Below are positions 33,906-45,558 of a DNA stretch of 64,000 bases, piece by piece. The stretch is from Tenebrio molitor (Eukaryota > Arthropoda > Insecta > Coleoptera > Tenebrionidae), in assembly GCF_963966145.1 (NCBI RefSeq), contig NC_091053.1, forward strand, positions 19,034,001 to 19,098,000. The letters are read 5' to 3'. Position 1 is the stretch's first letter; each line of letters begins with the position of its first letter. Made by a program: the position numbers and the translations under genes. The notes under the pieces are model-generated. The model made no database searches. It was not told the origin of the DNA and was given only the letters and a program-made list of their open reading frames with translations.

Positions 33906-34732
33906 ACTGAAAAAACACTGTCATCACGCGAGCATATCGAGTCATGAATGTTAATAACGAATGAGAATTTTCTTATGACTCTCTCCTCACGCCGAAATAA
34001 TGAACTTCATGTTGAATTCTATACGTGGTTACCTTAAAATTGTCAACTTATGTCGCTAGGTGGCGTCGTCACCGATCAACAAATATCAATACTTTGCGCA
34101 TAATTGGTTGCATAAGCCTAAATTGTATTCGTAATATTATACAGGATGAGTCTATGTTTAGTATACTCGTATAGGTATTCAAATCCCATATTTTACAATT
34201 CCCAAATGATAATTTAAAAATAGTTAATAATGATAAATCTTAAAAGTGAAAAATAATGCCAACATTGAAGCCACTGAAAATAGTTTGGTGGTCACAAGAA
34301 TATTAGTTATCAAGTTAAAACATTATACACATGAAAACTACGATCACTTTCGTTGAATAAAAAGGGACAAAAAGCTGTTCAGAGGCGCCGAGACACAAAA
34401 ACCACGTTCATTCACTAACGCTGATGTTTGTTATTTTTTCGGACATGGAGCTGGATTGCATAAGAAAAGAAAATAAACATTCAAAACTTTGATTTTTTTT
34501 TAATCTTACGTTTTTTTTTCAATCCTAATGGAAAGATTTTTATTCCGACCGAAAACGAATGGAAGTATTTATTAGGCATTCACGATCTTTTTGGGACCGA
34601 GTTGGCTATGACCATCTAGTGCTTTTGTTGGCAGTACCTCGGTGATAACTAAATTCCCTAAAGGAAATTGACACTTCTTGTGTTAGGTTAGGTTAGGTTG
34701 TTTTCAGTTTAAGTTTATATTTTTTGAATTGG
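33906..34732. other. Right arm of transposon copy C
   Basis: From 33906 to about 34470 the sequence is colinear with the right arm of copy D (about 39528-40055): ATTCTATACGTGGTTACCTT, GTCGCTAGGTGGCG, GTTCAGAGGCGCCG and GGAGCTGGATTGCA. Copy D lacks about 190 bp near 33870-34010. The rest, to 34732, shows nothing except GGTTA microrepeats at about 34685-34700. Confidence 0.6.
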
Positions 34733-35094
34733 TACTATGGCGGACAATAAATTTAGGCCGGCCTGTCATTGAGTTGACATCAAAGTGTGAAGCTGGCATT
34801 ATGTTCAACTAACCCCATTTTCGATTTTCGTCATTCTTGTCATCGTGACAGCGATAATAAAAATTAAAATTGGGAAAAGAAGCGTGCACCAGAGAGAAGT
34901 GCTACAACAAATCAGTTATGCTAGTGCGTCATGATCTGTAAGTTACGAAAAAGGCAAAGAAAACGCCAAACAGCTTGAAAACCTTCAGTTTGAGAAACTG
35001 ACACATCAGTCATAATGACAATAAATGGTCGCTTGCATTGACTTTTTTGAAACGTCAGAAATTTGCCGGCCTAAATTTATTGTCCGCCATAGTA
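34733..35094. mobile_element. TA-flanked MITE (ends TACTATGGCGGACAATAAAT)
   Basis: Left TACTATGGCGGACAATAAAT plus TTAGGCCGGC, right GCCGGCCTAA plus ATTTATTGTCCGCCATAGTA. About 30-bp perfect inverted repeats flanked by a shared TA. A second copy in the other orientation is at 44237-44490. Confidence 0.9.
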
Positions 35095-35470
35095 CATTGT
35101 TGCCGGATCTTTTAAATTTGGTCTGTCTTTTTTAAATTAGAAGTAGCATCGTTTAATGGAAATTTTTGTCGCATAATAGATATTTTTGTAAAGTCGTATC
35201 AAAATGAAGTTCATTTATACAGTAATTTGCGAGCGTAAATAATGCCTTTTGCGCCCTGAGACCTAAAAGAACAATTCAGCTCGTATTAATCGACTGAAAG
35301 CCGCAAGTTATTATTATTTACATGATTTATTGTACATTTGAATGCGAAAATTTCAAAAATTCGTGTGTTTTAAGGAGTGATATTACATGGCAAGACAGGC
35401 GGAATTTTGAAAACACGAACTGAAAGCTGCGCGCTCCCTCCGCGAGGCGGCGCGGCAATCGTCAGAAAAC

Positions 35471-35498
35471 TAAAGTCCCTAGATATATCTAGGGACTT
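35471..35498. repeat. 28-bp perfect palindrome
   Basis: Every base from 35471 to 35498 pairs with its mirror around the centre GATATATC; the outer half is AAAGTCCCTA. Such a perfect inverted repeat can extrude as a cruciform. No function assigned. Confidence 0.85.
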
Positions 35499-35525
35499 TA
35501 CAGAAAACGATACCAGGCAAGCGTA

Positions 35526-35899
35526 TACTATCCGTTTATTAAACTCCCGCACTGTCAGTGTCAAATTTTTTAATTTTCTTTGGAGTGTACCTATGGTGAC
35601 ATACCTTTTCAGTTGCCTGTACACAAAATCTAGTTATAAGAACGTCAACAACAAAAGTGTGGTTATATTAATGGAGTTAATTCTCCTCTTTCCAAACAAT
35701 AAATAACAATACCCTGCTTCTCTCTGACCGTTGATAAGTAATATTTTGATTGAAAGAAACCGAATTTATTAAACTTAACTTCAAATTTGAAATTTCTAAT
35801 TTTTGCACCAACGTTAAAGTAAAAATTACTAGTCTCTGAACGACAGTGCGGCAACTTGCAAACACTTTGACAGTGCGGGAGTTTAGTAAATGGATAGTA
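35526..35899. mobile_element. TA-flanked MITE (ends TACTATCCGTTTATTAAAC)
   Basis: Left TACTATCCGTTTATTAAACT then CCCGCACTGTCA; right TGACAGTGCGGG then AGTTTAGTAAATGGATAGTA. The right TA is shared with the foldback that follows. Open frames in both strands here are by-products of the repeat. Confidence 0.85.
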
Positions 35900-35990
35900 C
35901 GAGTTTTATAAGGCGCTTGATTGTGACACGAGCATAGATAAGAGACACGAGTGTCATAGTGCATCTTGTAAAACGAGTGTAATATACTAT
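35898..35990. repeat. Foldback with TACGAGTTTTATAAG end
   Basis: TACGAGTTTTATAAGGCGC on the left and CATCTTGTAAAACGAGTGTA on the right flank a hairpin with GACACGAGCATAG and its mirror. The ends are the same as those of the dispersed repeat at 15726-15835. Confidence 0.65.
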
Positions 35991-38047
35991 TTTTTTCTAC
36001 TTTGTCGCATTAATTTTATAAAAACTCAAAAATTTAATTGTGAAATAATCTAGGAACTTTTGTGTGGCATGAGTTATGGTGGCATTTCTGTGAAATTTAT
36101 GTCAAATGTTTTAATTGTTAACAAGAGCTCGCTAGAGATGCCGACATATATTAGCTACGTAGATTTTTTTTTAGACAATCATTAACAATTCAATTCTACC
36201 AAAAACTTGTTTATTAATTTTTCTTTTGAATGTCGTAATAATATTCTCTACCGCACCAGTGCGGGAAGTAAACTGGTACTAGTTTATTATGCAATAAGGT
36301 GGAATTTTTTATTAACGTAACAGACATTATAAAAAACTATTCAGCCTCAAATTCAAACTCACTTTTGTAGAGTCAGTTCGATGTTTCGTTTTTAATTGGC
36401 ATTTGCTCATTAGCAAGAATGCAGCATATGTGCATTATCTTATCTACATGTGGGACTAAATCGAAGTTATTATCTTTAAGAATTCCAAATCCTCTTATTT
36501 TTCTTAAAGTTCTTTCAATACGCACTCTGCTCCATTCTATTACGTAGCTATCTTTCGTATCTTTCTGCAAACCTTTACGACTCGAAGGACACACTAAAGT
36601 TGCTTTTCGTTCCGTTACTTGTGATTCCATCTTTGAAAAGCTCTTGTCAGCAATGATCACGTCTTGTGGTTTCAGCAGGTTCAAAAAACCTGAATCCTGC
36701 ATGACAAAATCATCTCTCGAATTTGCACAGTACGCTTTCGACAAGAAGGAAATGAAACCATCTGAAGTTACCCCCACCAAAAACTTGAAAAGGCAACTTT
36801 TCTTATAAAACGAGTATAACTCTGGTTTGTGGTGTGCGTATGTAGTTCCTGGACGGTCACAGATTATTTCTATGCAGTCCACAATTGCCGTACATTCAGG
36901 GTAGGCGTGGAAGCCAAGTGGAGATGTTTCGGCTTGATTTGGCCAAGTAATCCATCCAGCGGTCGCTCTTGTCAAAGTTTCCAACATGTGAAAGAAAATT
37001 TTCGATGCTGTTGAGGAACTTATTTGGAAGAAACAGCCTAAATCCAGGAACGTAACTCTCAATTTAATTTTCATCAGGAACAAGAGGAGTCGGTTGCTTT
37101 TTCCAAGTTTTCGAAAGCGTTTGGGTTGATCGTAGTTCCTTAATGTTATTGTTGAGAGCAGTTGCTCAAAAAATGTTGAAGAAACTCCTCCCAACTGTCT
37201 CATCAATGATTTAGTCTCAACATTAATTGAATGGGGAAAGTGAATTTTTTTTGGTATTTTTGTCTGCATTTCTATTTGCTTGGGTTTAAAAATACCACGA
37301 GGATTATTTTCTTGAACAGGTCCTGAAAAAGATCAGTCTTAATCTATCTAAATATAAACAAATATTTAACAACCTTGACCACAGTCTGTGCTAGTACTCT
37401 CCACTGTACTGCATTCCACTCCAGTAGCTGTTCTTTTCTTGACACCAATTAAAGGTGTAGGGAATATGGTCGGATTAAACGCAAGTTTTCTAGGATCATT
37501 TGATTTAACTCCACCAACAAAATGTTCACTACATATTCTAGTATTTTTACTAGGCATCCAAGTCTGACCGTACTTGCTGCAACAATTATTATAATTAATT
37601 ACTACCTAATTTATTTACGTTAAGATTATCAAAAGCGAATGGAAAAAAGATAAAACTTATCATTACATATTTATAGGTAGGTATTTTTTAAATTTTTTTC
37701 AGGTTTACATGTATTTAATATCGGGCCTTCAAATAAATATATATTTAGAGTAGGCGTAGGCGATATTATAATTCTGTTAACAGTGTAAAGTAATTTTTGT
37801 AGGTAATCAATTATTCTTCGGAGTTACACAGGTTACATAGTAAGCTTTTTCCCAATTTCATATTGTTCTATTCCGTGGAGGGGGAATAGGGAGAATGCAC
37901 TTCAAAAATTAAAAATATTTTCTAACCTAATTTTATTTCGTTACAATGTCAGACGATTCTTGTGTCATTTTCTACGCTGGAAAAATGTTGCAAACAATTG
38001 AATTTCCATAGGTTGCTCTAAATATAAATTTACTTGAAGGCCCTTTA

Positions 38048-38276
38048 TAACGGGTGACTATTAAAATTTTCAATTCTGGTTGGCTGTGGATCATTCTTTG
38101 TTTTCCGTGGCACCTTAGACACTGACAAGTTTGACATTATAATTAACATTATGGGTTATGTTTCAATTGTACTGACTGACATTTGTCGTTCATTCTTGCG
38201 TGTGTTTAAAGTAACAGAAAAAATAAAAACTCGTTCAAAGCCAACTCCAAGTGAAAATTTTAATAGTCACCCGTTA
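38048..38276. mobile_element. TA-flanked MITE (ends ACGGGTGACTATT), second copy
   Basis: TIRs ACGGGTGACTATTAAAATTT and AAATTTTAATAGTCACCCGT flanked by TA, with the interior closely matching 10083-10322. It lies in the long intron 1 of transposase copy D. Confidence 0.85.
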
Positions 38277-38684
38277 TAATCTGTTTCAAAATCAAAACCT
38301 TGTTGAATTATGTTGGCAGAAACAAAGAAATCCCTAGAATAAATTTCATGTTTTTGGGTTGGCTCAACCTCCCGCCAAAATTTGACATTGAACTCTTGAG
38401 TTTATTTACCTAACACAAAATAATTATTACGTGCAAAAAGGTGGTAGCTACCATATCATACCTTTTGAGTAAAATAATAAAATGAGAATAAAAAACAGGA
38501 TGAACTACGACCAAAACAACTGTCAACAGTTTTCTTTCATAACCCCAATTTTTTCCGATACTTGCAAATACACTAAAAACAAAAGTTGGCGACGTTGTCG
38601 GTGGTATTTTCGAAGTAGAATGCAGTGTTGGTGGATTTTTGATTTTGAAGCAATTATATATATATTTTTTTTGTTCGACACAGT

Positions 38685-38860
38685 CAGAATTTGAGAATTT
38701 TCTCCTGTGTGAACGGATTTTGATAAATGTCACAACTTCTCAAAACGAAATGTCAAGATAATTTTAAAGATTTTAAGCGATTTGGAGCCTTTAAGGAGCT
38801 CGTCGAACAAAAAAACCTTATATTCAACTCGCTCGTGTGTAAATTGGGCATTTTTTTGCA
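38685..38860. repeat. Dispersed repeat, copy 1 (second copy near 60718)
   Basis: TTCTCCTGTGTGAACGGATT, GATAAATGTCACAACTTCTC and GTGTAAATTGGGCATTTTTT recur in order at 60740-60880 with few differences. The 70-codon frames here are not supported as genes. Confidence 0.7.
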
Positions 38861-40055
38861 CAACTATTACATACTTATTTTAAAGAAAAGTGTAGCTATG
38901 TTATTGTATAAGAAAATATCTCATAAAAACTTTTAGGTTTTAAAATTCTAAGACTAGTCATATTTTTTAATAATTACCTATACTAACATTTCAACTGATT
39001 AATAACAACAGGATGTTTTAACTTAACACACGACACAGGAACAGGACACACAACATTAAAAAAATAGGTTATGTCTGTGGGTTATGTTGGTAACAGTGAA
39101 AATTGGATGATTTTGGTACCACTGTAATCTAAACGCATTCCGGTTGTCAGCTTTGACAGGCAAATGTGAAATTGACCATCAAAAGTTCATTTTTGTAATA
39201 AATTAGACAATATTATGTATTCTACATCAGAAAATATGCAACCATCATTACATGCTCTGAAAAGTAAAGCGATTTTCTAGATGTTTTTTTCTTTTAGTTA
39301 CCTGTTATACGTATTTTATTAGATATCTTATTTTGAAACATCCCTTTCATAGAATAATATTTAGTACAATTGACCAATAAAAACGATATTAATTTTCTAA
39401 CATGTGTGGAATACGTACTCAGGGCCACGATTAACCGCTCGTATTCTACGGCTCGTATCCATTTTGCTCTACGTTCCCTCTCCCATGCTCTTCCAGGAAA
39501 GCAATGAAAACGCAATTCTGGATTTTCACTTCATGTTGAATTCTATACGTGGTTACCTTAAAATTGTTGGCTTATGTCGCTAGGTGGCGCCGTCACCGCT
39601 CAAACAAATATCAATACTTTGTGCATAATGGGTTGCATAACCCCAAATACTACTTTTATTTTATTTGTACAGAATGAGTCACGAGTCATTACCATACTCC
39701 CAAATAATAATTTCAAAATAGTTTCAAACTGTAAAAATTAAAAATAATGGCCACATTGAAGTCGCTGAAAAGTATTTGCTTATCACTATAATGTTAGTGA
39801 ATGATACGTAGGTATGCGCAAAGATGTATGCACTCATTGCACTCATCAAATCAATAGTATTACATAAAAACTACGTTCACTTTCGTAGAACAAAAAGGGA
39901 CAAAAACCTGTTCAGAGGCGCCGGGAAACAAAAACCACGTTCATTCATTTACGTTGATGTTTGCCGTTTTCTTCGTTCACTTCGTGTGATTTGTAATTGT
40001 GTTTAAAACGTTGGATATGGAGCTGGATTGCACACCGTAGATATAAGAAAATAAA

Positions 40056-41785
40056 ATAAATACAGAGTATTTCACGAGGGATAATGAGCCCGACGGAATC
40101 GCAAATGCTTATTTGGATCACTAGTCCAGAAAATGATATTTTGCGAGTGTGAGTGGTATTGCGTAGCCAAGGCGCCTAGCCGAGGCGCAGCAACACGAGC
40201 ACTTGCAAACCATTTTTTTGACGTGTAATCCACAAAATTTTTCATGGCGACAAATTTAAATCCTTTCAATAAAGTAAAAAATTATTATTAATTAATTCAA
40301 CCCAAGTAACTTCTATGTCAAACTTTGTTGACATTTAAGAATCAATGCTGGCAGCCCATTCTCTAGCGAATTTTTAACCAAGGTCACTTTTGTAAGTACT
40401 AGGTCGAGAATTTAACGTTCCCGGCGGATTTTGAACCATGCAAAACCGTCGATAATGGCCAACGGCATGAAATAATAATTTGTTGTTTTTTTCAGAAATG
40501 TAGTGTGGGTTAAAAAAAAAATAAACATTAGTAAGTGTATGAGATAATTTAATTTAAACTGCAAAACTGAATCGGGAATCCGAATATCCTAGAATTTTTT
40601 GTCCTTGGTTTATTTTGTGGCATAAACTTTATGAAAGCATGTTAGAAGCAACACAAGCTTTAGAATAAACATAAGAAATATTGTAGAAAATGTCAATTGT
40701 AATAAATATACTTAGATGTCTCTAAAAAAGGTTTTAAGTGTTTCACTTGAAGATTAAAAGAAGATATTGCGATTCAGTTTCACAGAAGAGTGAAAATTTT
40801 CAATGAAATAGTTACAAAAATTGATATTGGAACGTCTATCGTTATAAAAATCGATGAATAAGAGACGATTCAATTACGGGACATAGAGGATAGGAATAGG
40901 ATGTACACTCTTTAACTGTGATAATCGCGTCTTAATTGAAATGAACAAATGTTCACACTTATTGATTAGTTTTACAATTTTGTGGAATGAATCATTAAAA
41001 CGAATAGTATGAGAAAGATGCTACTCATTTTATAACTCACAGTAATCAAATAGTGTTTTACTTAGTATATTGTTATATGAGTTGCACAAGACAGCTATTG
41101 TCGAACAAGAGCGTTTAGGGCACGATGAGCGTAGCGAGGAGTGCTCTAAAGTCGGCCTTACACCAAGGCAACAATTGGCAACATGTTGTCTGCAACATTT
41201 TTTATAGTTGACTCAAGTTGCAAAAAACCACTTTGCCTTTGCAACAGCACTTTATGGCATTAGTCATTTGAAATTATGTACTTTAAAACTGTACTTATAT
41301 GAAAAATATTCAATTGAAACTATGATTTTCTGGTCCCTTTGTGCCTTTATTCGGTTCAAAAATATTGAAAAAATGCTGTTCCAAATGACAAGTGGTTTTT
41401 GCAACTTGGGTCAACTATAGTAATGTTGCCGGCCTTAAAGAAACGAGTTCGACAACATGTTTTGCGAAAGGAGTGTAATATGCAATTTTTTTCTATTTCG
41501 GTTTCATTAATTTATTTTTGTTAAATATAAAATAACAATCTAGTGGCTTTTATTTTAATGGAATTGGGTTGGTATTGATGAAGCATTAGCAGTACTTGTT
41601 TCGTTGCGTTTCGTTATTTTCTATTACACTAAAATCGGTTCTTTTTAGAACATGACATAAAAGCGGTATCATAATAATTCAAATAAAAACATATTAAAAT
41701 GCCCCTATTTCAGAACGCAAGTGAGACTACACTCGACAAAACATCAGTGACAGATTTGGATGACTCAACAACTCCACACAGCTGG
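40056..41785. other. Gene-free DNA between the right arm of copy D and the third helix-turn-helix ORF
   Basis: Contains a fragment related to the 6415 element ends (ATTTCACGAGGGATAATGAG near 40070). A foldback-like patch lies at about 41100-41160 (GAGCGTTTAGGGCACGATGA and GCGTAGCGAGGAGTGCTCTA), with an inverted pair TTGCAACTTGGGTCAACTATA/TATAGTTGACTCAAGTTGC spanning 41201-41420. No coding region recognised. Confidence 0.45.
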
Positions 41786-42035
41786 TAGTTCCGGATGCAG
41801 CAAATTGAACTCGAATAAAATAAAATCTACAAAATCTAGAACAACATTTTAAAAACTGACAACACTGATCATGATTCAGCAGATTTTATAAACAGGTTGA
41901 GTGATTGAACCGAATTATGTAAAGATCTTGGATGCTCTCGTGGGCTGTGACCTTGGAAATATCTGCGCGAATACTTTTTTAGTTTCCTCAAATATTTAGT
42001 CAATCCGTTTAAATAATTATAATTTCCGCTTTTTC

Positions 42036-42377
42036 TACAGAGCGCCCAGAAATGTGGTAGCAACTTTTACACAAACTGTCACAAGATGGCACTTTCGAAA
42101 AGCCAAATTTGTTCAATCTTGCAACATTCAATTTTTGAATTTTTTCAAAAGAATATGTTAAGGAGGTTTTCCGAACAATTTTTACCCCCGTTTGTGCACT
42201 AAAATTTGTCGCGATGTTGTTGTTTAAATTTGAATGTTTTAGGTTTGACAATTCTTGACATTTATTTATCTCAATTTAGATAGCGGCGTTGCCATGCATA
42301 AAAAAGGTCTCTGTAAAAAAGTGTCATCTTGCGGGACCAATCGAAAAACTTGCTACCACATTTCTGGGCGCTCTGTA
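42036..42377. mobile_element. TA-flanked MITE (ends TACAGAGCGCCCAGAAATG) inside ORF copy 3
   Basis: Left TACAGAGCGCCCAGAAATGT then GGTAGCAA; right TTGCTACC then ACATTTCTGGGCGCTCTGTA. It has inserted just past the conserved end of the third helix-turn-helix ORF and now supplies its downstream reading frame. The 80-codon minus frame 42009-42251 lies wholly in this repeat. Confidence 0.85.
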
Positions 42378-42837
42378 TTAATACTTGCCTATTGTTCTCA
42401 GTTTTCTCCCAACGAAATCCCAGCTTCTTAACGTAATTTCTGAACGAATCAATTTTTCCTGCAAAATTCACACCTTCACGTTTTACTGCTTCAAATATAG
42501 CTTGTATTGTGGGTCTTCTTTTCTGGGTGGCTGTGAAGTTACAAATAATTTTTCGGATTATTTCCTCTTCAAATTCATTCACTGATGATTTTGGCGCTGG
42601 TTTGTTAATTTTTTCCCGTGGTGTCTTAAATTCACTACCTTCTGCTTTCGTGTTACCTTCATTTATTATTCTTCTTGCGGTGTTGAGCCCAACGCCAGTA
42701 GCTCTTGCTACTCTTTCTTGCAAACGGTTTAACGGAATTACAACTTCACCTCGTTCTTTTTCTTTTTTCATGAATTTATACACACTGTAAATAATGTCGC
42801 GGCTTTGGCCATGAACCACTTGTTCGACATTACTCAT
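42271..42837 (-). pseudogene. Transposon-associated helix-turn-helix ORF, copy 3, tail from a MITE
   Basis: The frame starts MSNVEQVVHGQSRDIIYS and keeps the helix-turn-helix (LQERVARATGVGLNTARR) and the linker (IIRKIICNFTATQKRRPT, KLGFRWEKTENN) of the other two copies. The conserved GC-type donor (ATAG|GCAAGT) is present at about 42386. Beyond it the last about 30 codons come from the inserted MITE. It lies to the right of copy D and on the same strand. The flanks on both sides (41786-42030; 43239-43460) match those of copy 2. Confidence 0.6.
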
Positions 42838-42910
42838 GTTTACAGGTACCTACTTTCTGTAAAAAATAAATTTTGCTCTTAATTGCTCTTACACTTAAAT
42901 ATTACATAGG

Positions 42911-43170
42911 TAGAATTCCGGCCACGGAATTTTGGCCGTCACTTGTCATTCCATTGACATGAGATGTAAAGCGGTAACCGCACTTTCTGCTATTAGGTAC
43001 AAGACTTGTCATTTTCACGCTGACTTGTATGAAAACGGGCTTCCTCATTTCGTGCAATCTTTTTCAATTCCAAAAGTCAATCATAATGATATGATAATAA
43101 AGCATGGACTACATCTATTTTTTTTAATTGACATGAAAGTGACCGCTAAAATTCCGTGCCCGCAACTGTA
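42911..43170. mobile_element. MITE with imperfect ends around GGCCACGGAATTTT
   Basis: TAGAATTCCGGCCACGGAAT with following TTTGGCCGTCAC is mirrored, with mismatches, by GTGACCGCTAAA and ATTCCGTGCCCGCAACTGTA. The flanking right TA fits the common pattern. It separates ORF copy 3 from the rest of its flank. Confidence 0.65.
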
Positions 43171-44021
43171 CATACTTACAGCGAACAGACTCAGAGAATA
43201 AATATGGAGCCTTGGAAAATCCTGCTTTTGGTAAAACTACGAATGGAACAAAAAGTCGCCGAACACGTGATAAAGAAGCAAACTCGATAATCGTGGAGGA
43301 ACACTATCTACTCTTAGAGACGTCTACAAGACTACAACACGAAACACGAACACGAAACACGAAATTAACGTAACAACAAATGACGATGTTTTCCGGTCGG
43401 TTTGTAGCGCCTACTTGAAAGCGATATTAGTCGCTTGCGGAGATATGACTCATAACCCATGAGAACGTCCAAGGCCTCTATCTATAGTTCGATAAACACG
43501 AAATACGTGTATCTCTTTTCAACGCATGTCAAACAAGTTCCTTGCCTCTGCTATGTTCGCGATTAAGACAGTCGCTCTATGCATCTCACTCTGAACCGTA
43601 CGATCTGAGTAACATAGAACTATTGACGCGGCGTAAGATGTCCTCCAAATGAACACCTCCAAAAGCACAAATGCGCAAGCGCGTCATCCATATGGTGGAA
43701 AGTCGAATGACCTGGATTATTCAAAGCGATTGTTTCGGTTCGATTCATTCGATTATCGAAATACATATATCCATTATGTTCAACACTAGAAAACAATATA
43801 ATTTTCGACAACTCATGCTCAGAAATTATGTCCTGCTGTCAAATGTCAAATACGGACGAACGGTATGTCGTCGTCTTAATCTGATCGAAGGTCTTAATTC
43901 AGACATGATGTCACTGTCACTGCATATAATAAGAAAACGAATTATGTTTAATTAATTAAGTACACAAATTTTGTCGTTTTGGAAATTTCTATTTCTATGG
44001 ACTACTTACTTCATCTTTAGG
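43171..44021. other. Right flank of the transposon cluster, no gene
   Basis: 43239-43460 matches the right flank of ORF copy 2 (29580-29820): AAAGTCGCCGAACACGTGAT, AAGAAGCAAACTCGATAA, CATAACCCATGAGAA. The rest is unassigned; frames at 43620-43955 have no recognisable domain. Confidence 0.5.
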
Positions 44022-44238
44022 TACAGTCGATGGACAAATAAAACTGGGACAAAAATGACAATCACATAAGTCAAAATTTACAAATTTGCATAGTTTAATT
44101 ACGGCTTTATCACAAATAGGTTAACTTTGGTATGACATATTACATATATAGACACTAACAAATATATTGACAATTCAATAGTCTGATTTACATAGATTAA
44201 ATTTTAAGTGTCCCAGTTTTATTTGTCCATCGACCGTA
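44022..44238. mobile_element. TA-flanked MITE (ends TACAGTCGATGGACAAATAA)
   Basis: Left TACAGTCGATGGACAAATAA then AACTGGGACA; right TGTCCCAGTT then TTATTTGTCCATCGACCGTA. The right TA is also the left TA of the next element. Confidence 0.9.
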
Positions 44239-44490
44239 CTATGGCGGACAATAAATTTAGGCCGGCAAATTTCTGACATTTCAAAAAAGTCAATGCAAGC
44301 GACCATTTATTGTCATTATGACGGATGTGTCAGTTTGTCAAACTGAAGGTTTTTAAGCTGTTTTGCATTTCCTTCGCCCTTTTCGTAACTTACAGATCAT
44401 GACGCACTAGCATAACTGATTTGTAGTATCGTAATCGAAAATGGGGTTAGTTGAACGTAATGCCAGCTAAATTTATTGTCCGCCATAGTA
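44237..44490. mobile_element. TA-flanked MITE (ends TACTATGGCGGACAATAAAT), second copy
   Basis: Same 30-bp ends as 34733-35094 but in the opposite orientation and about 110 bp shorter inside. It is joined to the preceding MITE through one TA. Confidence 0.9.
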
Positions 44491-44908
44491 CCATCGTGAT
44501 CTCAGTGGCGTCCCAAGTTAACTGTGGTCGTTTTTTATGATCACAATGGTACCTAATTAATAAAAATACAAAATGAAGGAAACAGAACAAAACTATCTAG
44601 TTCTTGCTTGAATAAAATTATATGTACTTATATAGTAATAACGACTAAAAAAGTCAAAATGTGGAGGCGAGACGCCGGCAATTATGTTGATATAGTCTTT
44701 GCCAAAGCCAAATAACCACCAACACTGCATTCTACCCAAAAAATCAACCGGCAACGTTGTACACTTAGATTTGATTGGTCTAGCATCCTAGTAATATGAA
44801 AATTGCCATTATACACATAGTGTAATTTTGTTTTCACCAACATAATTCAACAGGTGGTGGTTATTTGGGTTTGGCACAGCCTATAGGCACTGCACTATTA
44901 CTTGATAG

Positions 44909-45160
44909 TACAGGGTGAGCAACAATAACTGTTTCAATTGGCAATAAAAAATTTTACATGAAATTTTCAAGACTGCGAATAGTACCTATTTCGGTTTGTT
45001 TTATTGACACTATTGACAGCTGGTATAGATTTCATATTTAAACGTCTTGGTTTTTGTATTCTTTTATTAATAAAATGGTTTTCTCGTTGGAACATGACAT
45101 AAAAGTCACCAAAAGTCACCAGAATTTATTGCCAACTCAATCAGTAATTGTTGTTCACAC
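44909..45160. mobile_element. TA-flanked MITE of the GAGCAACAAT family
   Basis: Left TACAGGGTGAGCAACAATAA; right CAGTAATTGTTGTTCACAC. The interior matches 23367-23607 in reverse complement. It lies about 340 bp upstream of the TATA box of the repetitive-protein gene. Confidence 0.8.
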
Positions 45161-45495
45161 GGAATTATCCGTATATGTACTCCGGCAAAATTGCCGTGCC
45201 GCCGGGTGGTGGAGGGTTAATACGACAAAAAATAATACGTTTAATAGTCACATTTATTTTTTGAGGTACATTAAAACCTTGTAGACATCGTTTTATTCAT
45301 ACACTTCTCTTTTTTTATTTTGTTAAAAGTATTATGTGTTAATTAATGAAAGAACAATTTAAAAATTAATAAAATATTACTTATCAGATAAGTGCACTAG
45401 TAAATAGTGATTAGTTGAATATTCGATAATCTCAACAGTCTATATCCGCCTATGATATCCGCAATTTTTTAAAAATGATGAATCATTTGATCCAA

Positions 45496-45510
45496 ATATA
45501 AATATAAAAG
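45496..45510 (+). promoter_or_regulatory. TATA box of the repetitive secreted-protein gene
   Basis: ATATAAATATAAAAG sits about 50-60 bp upstream of the ATG at 45559, so transcription would start near 45530 and the 5' UTR would be very short. A TATA box fits a strongly or tissue-specifically expressed gene. Confidence 0.6.
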
Positions 45511-45558
45511 GGATTGTCAAGTTCCACCATTGAAAAGTTATTGGGGACTAAAGCAAAT

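Larger units (their letters stand above)
36373..39524 (-). pseudogene. THAP-DDE_Tnp_4 transposase, copy D (broken THAP exon)
   Basis: Exon 3 (36373-37322) and exon 2 (37374-37576) are open and keep the second zinc pair (RICSEHF) and the acidic triad (AIVDCIEI, VIIADKSF, RVRIERT). Exon 1 (about 39419-39524) is damaged in two ways relative to copy C. A duplicated stretch of 14 bases after WIRAV shifts the frame. A deletion of about 190 bp beginning in the exon removes the start codon and the first cysteine pair. A MITE has also entered intron 1 (38048-38276). The copy cannot make a full THAP protein. Confidence 0.8.

Noticed and set aside
35377..35706. 109-codon plus-strand ORF and minus-strand partners to 35964
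   Set aside because: They run across a 28-bp palindrome and a MITE arm, with no conserved domain.
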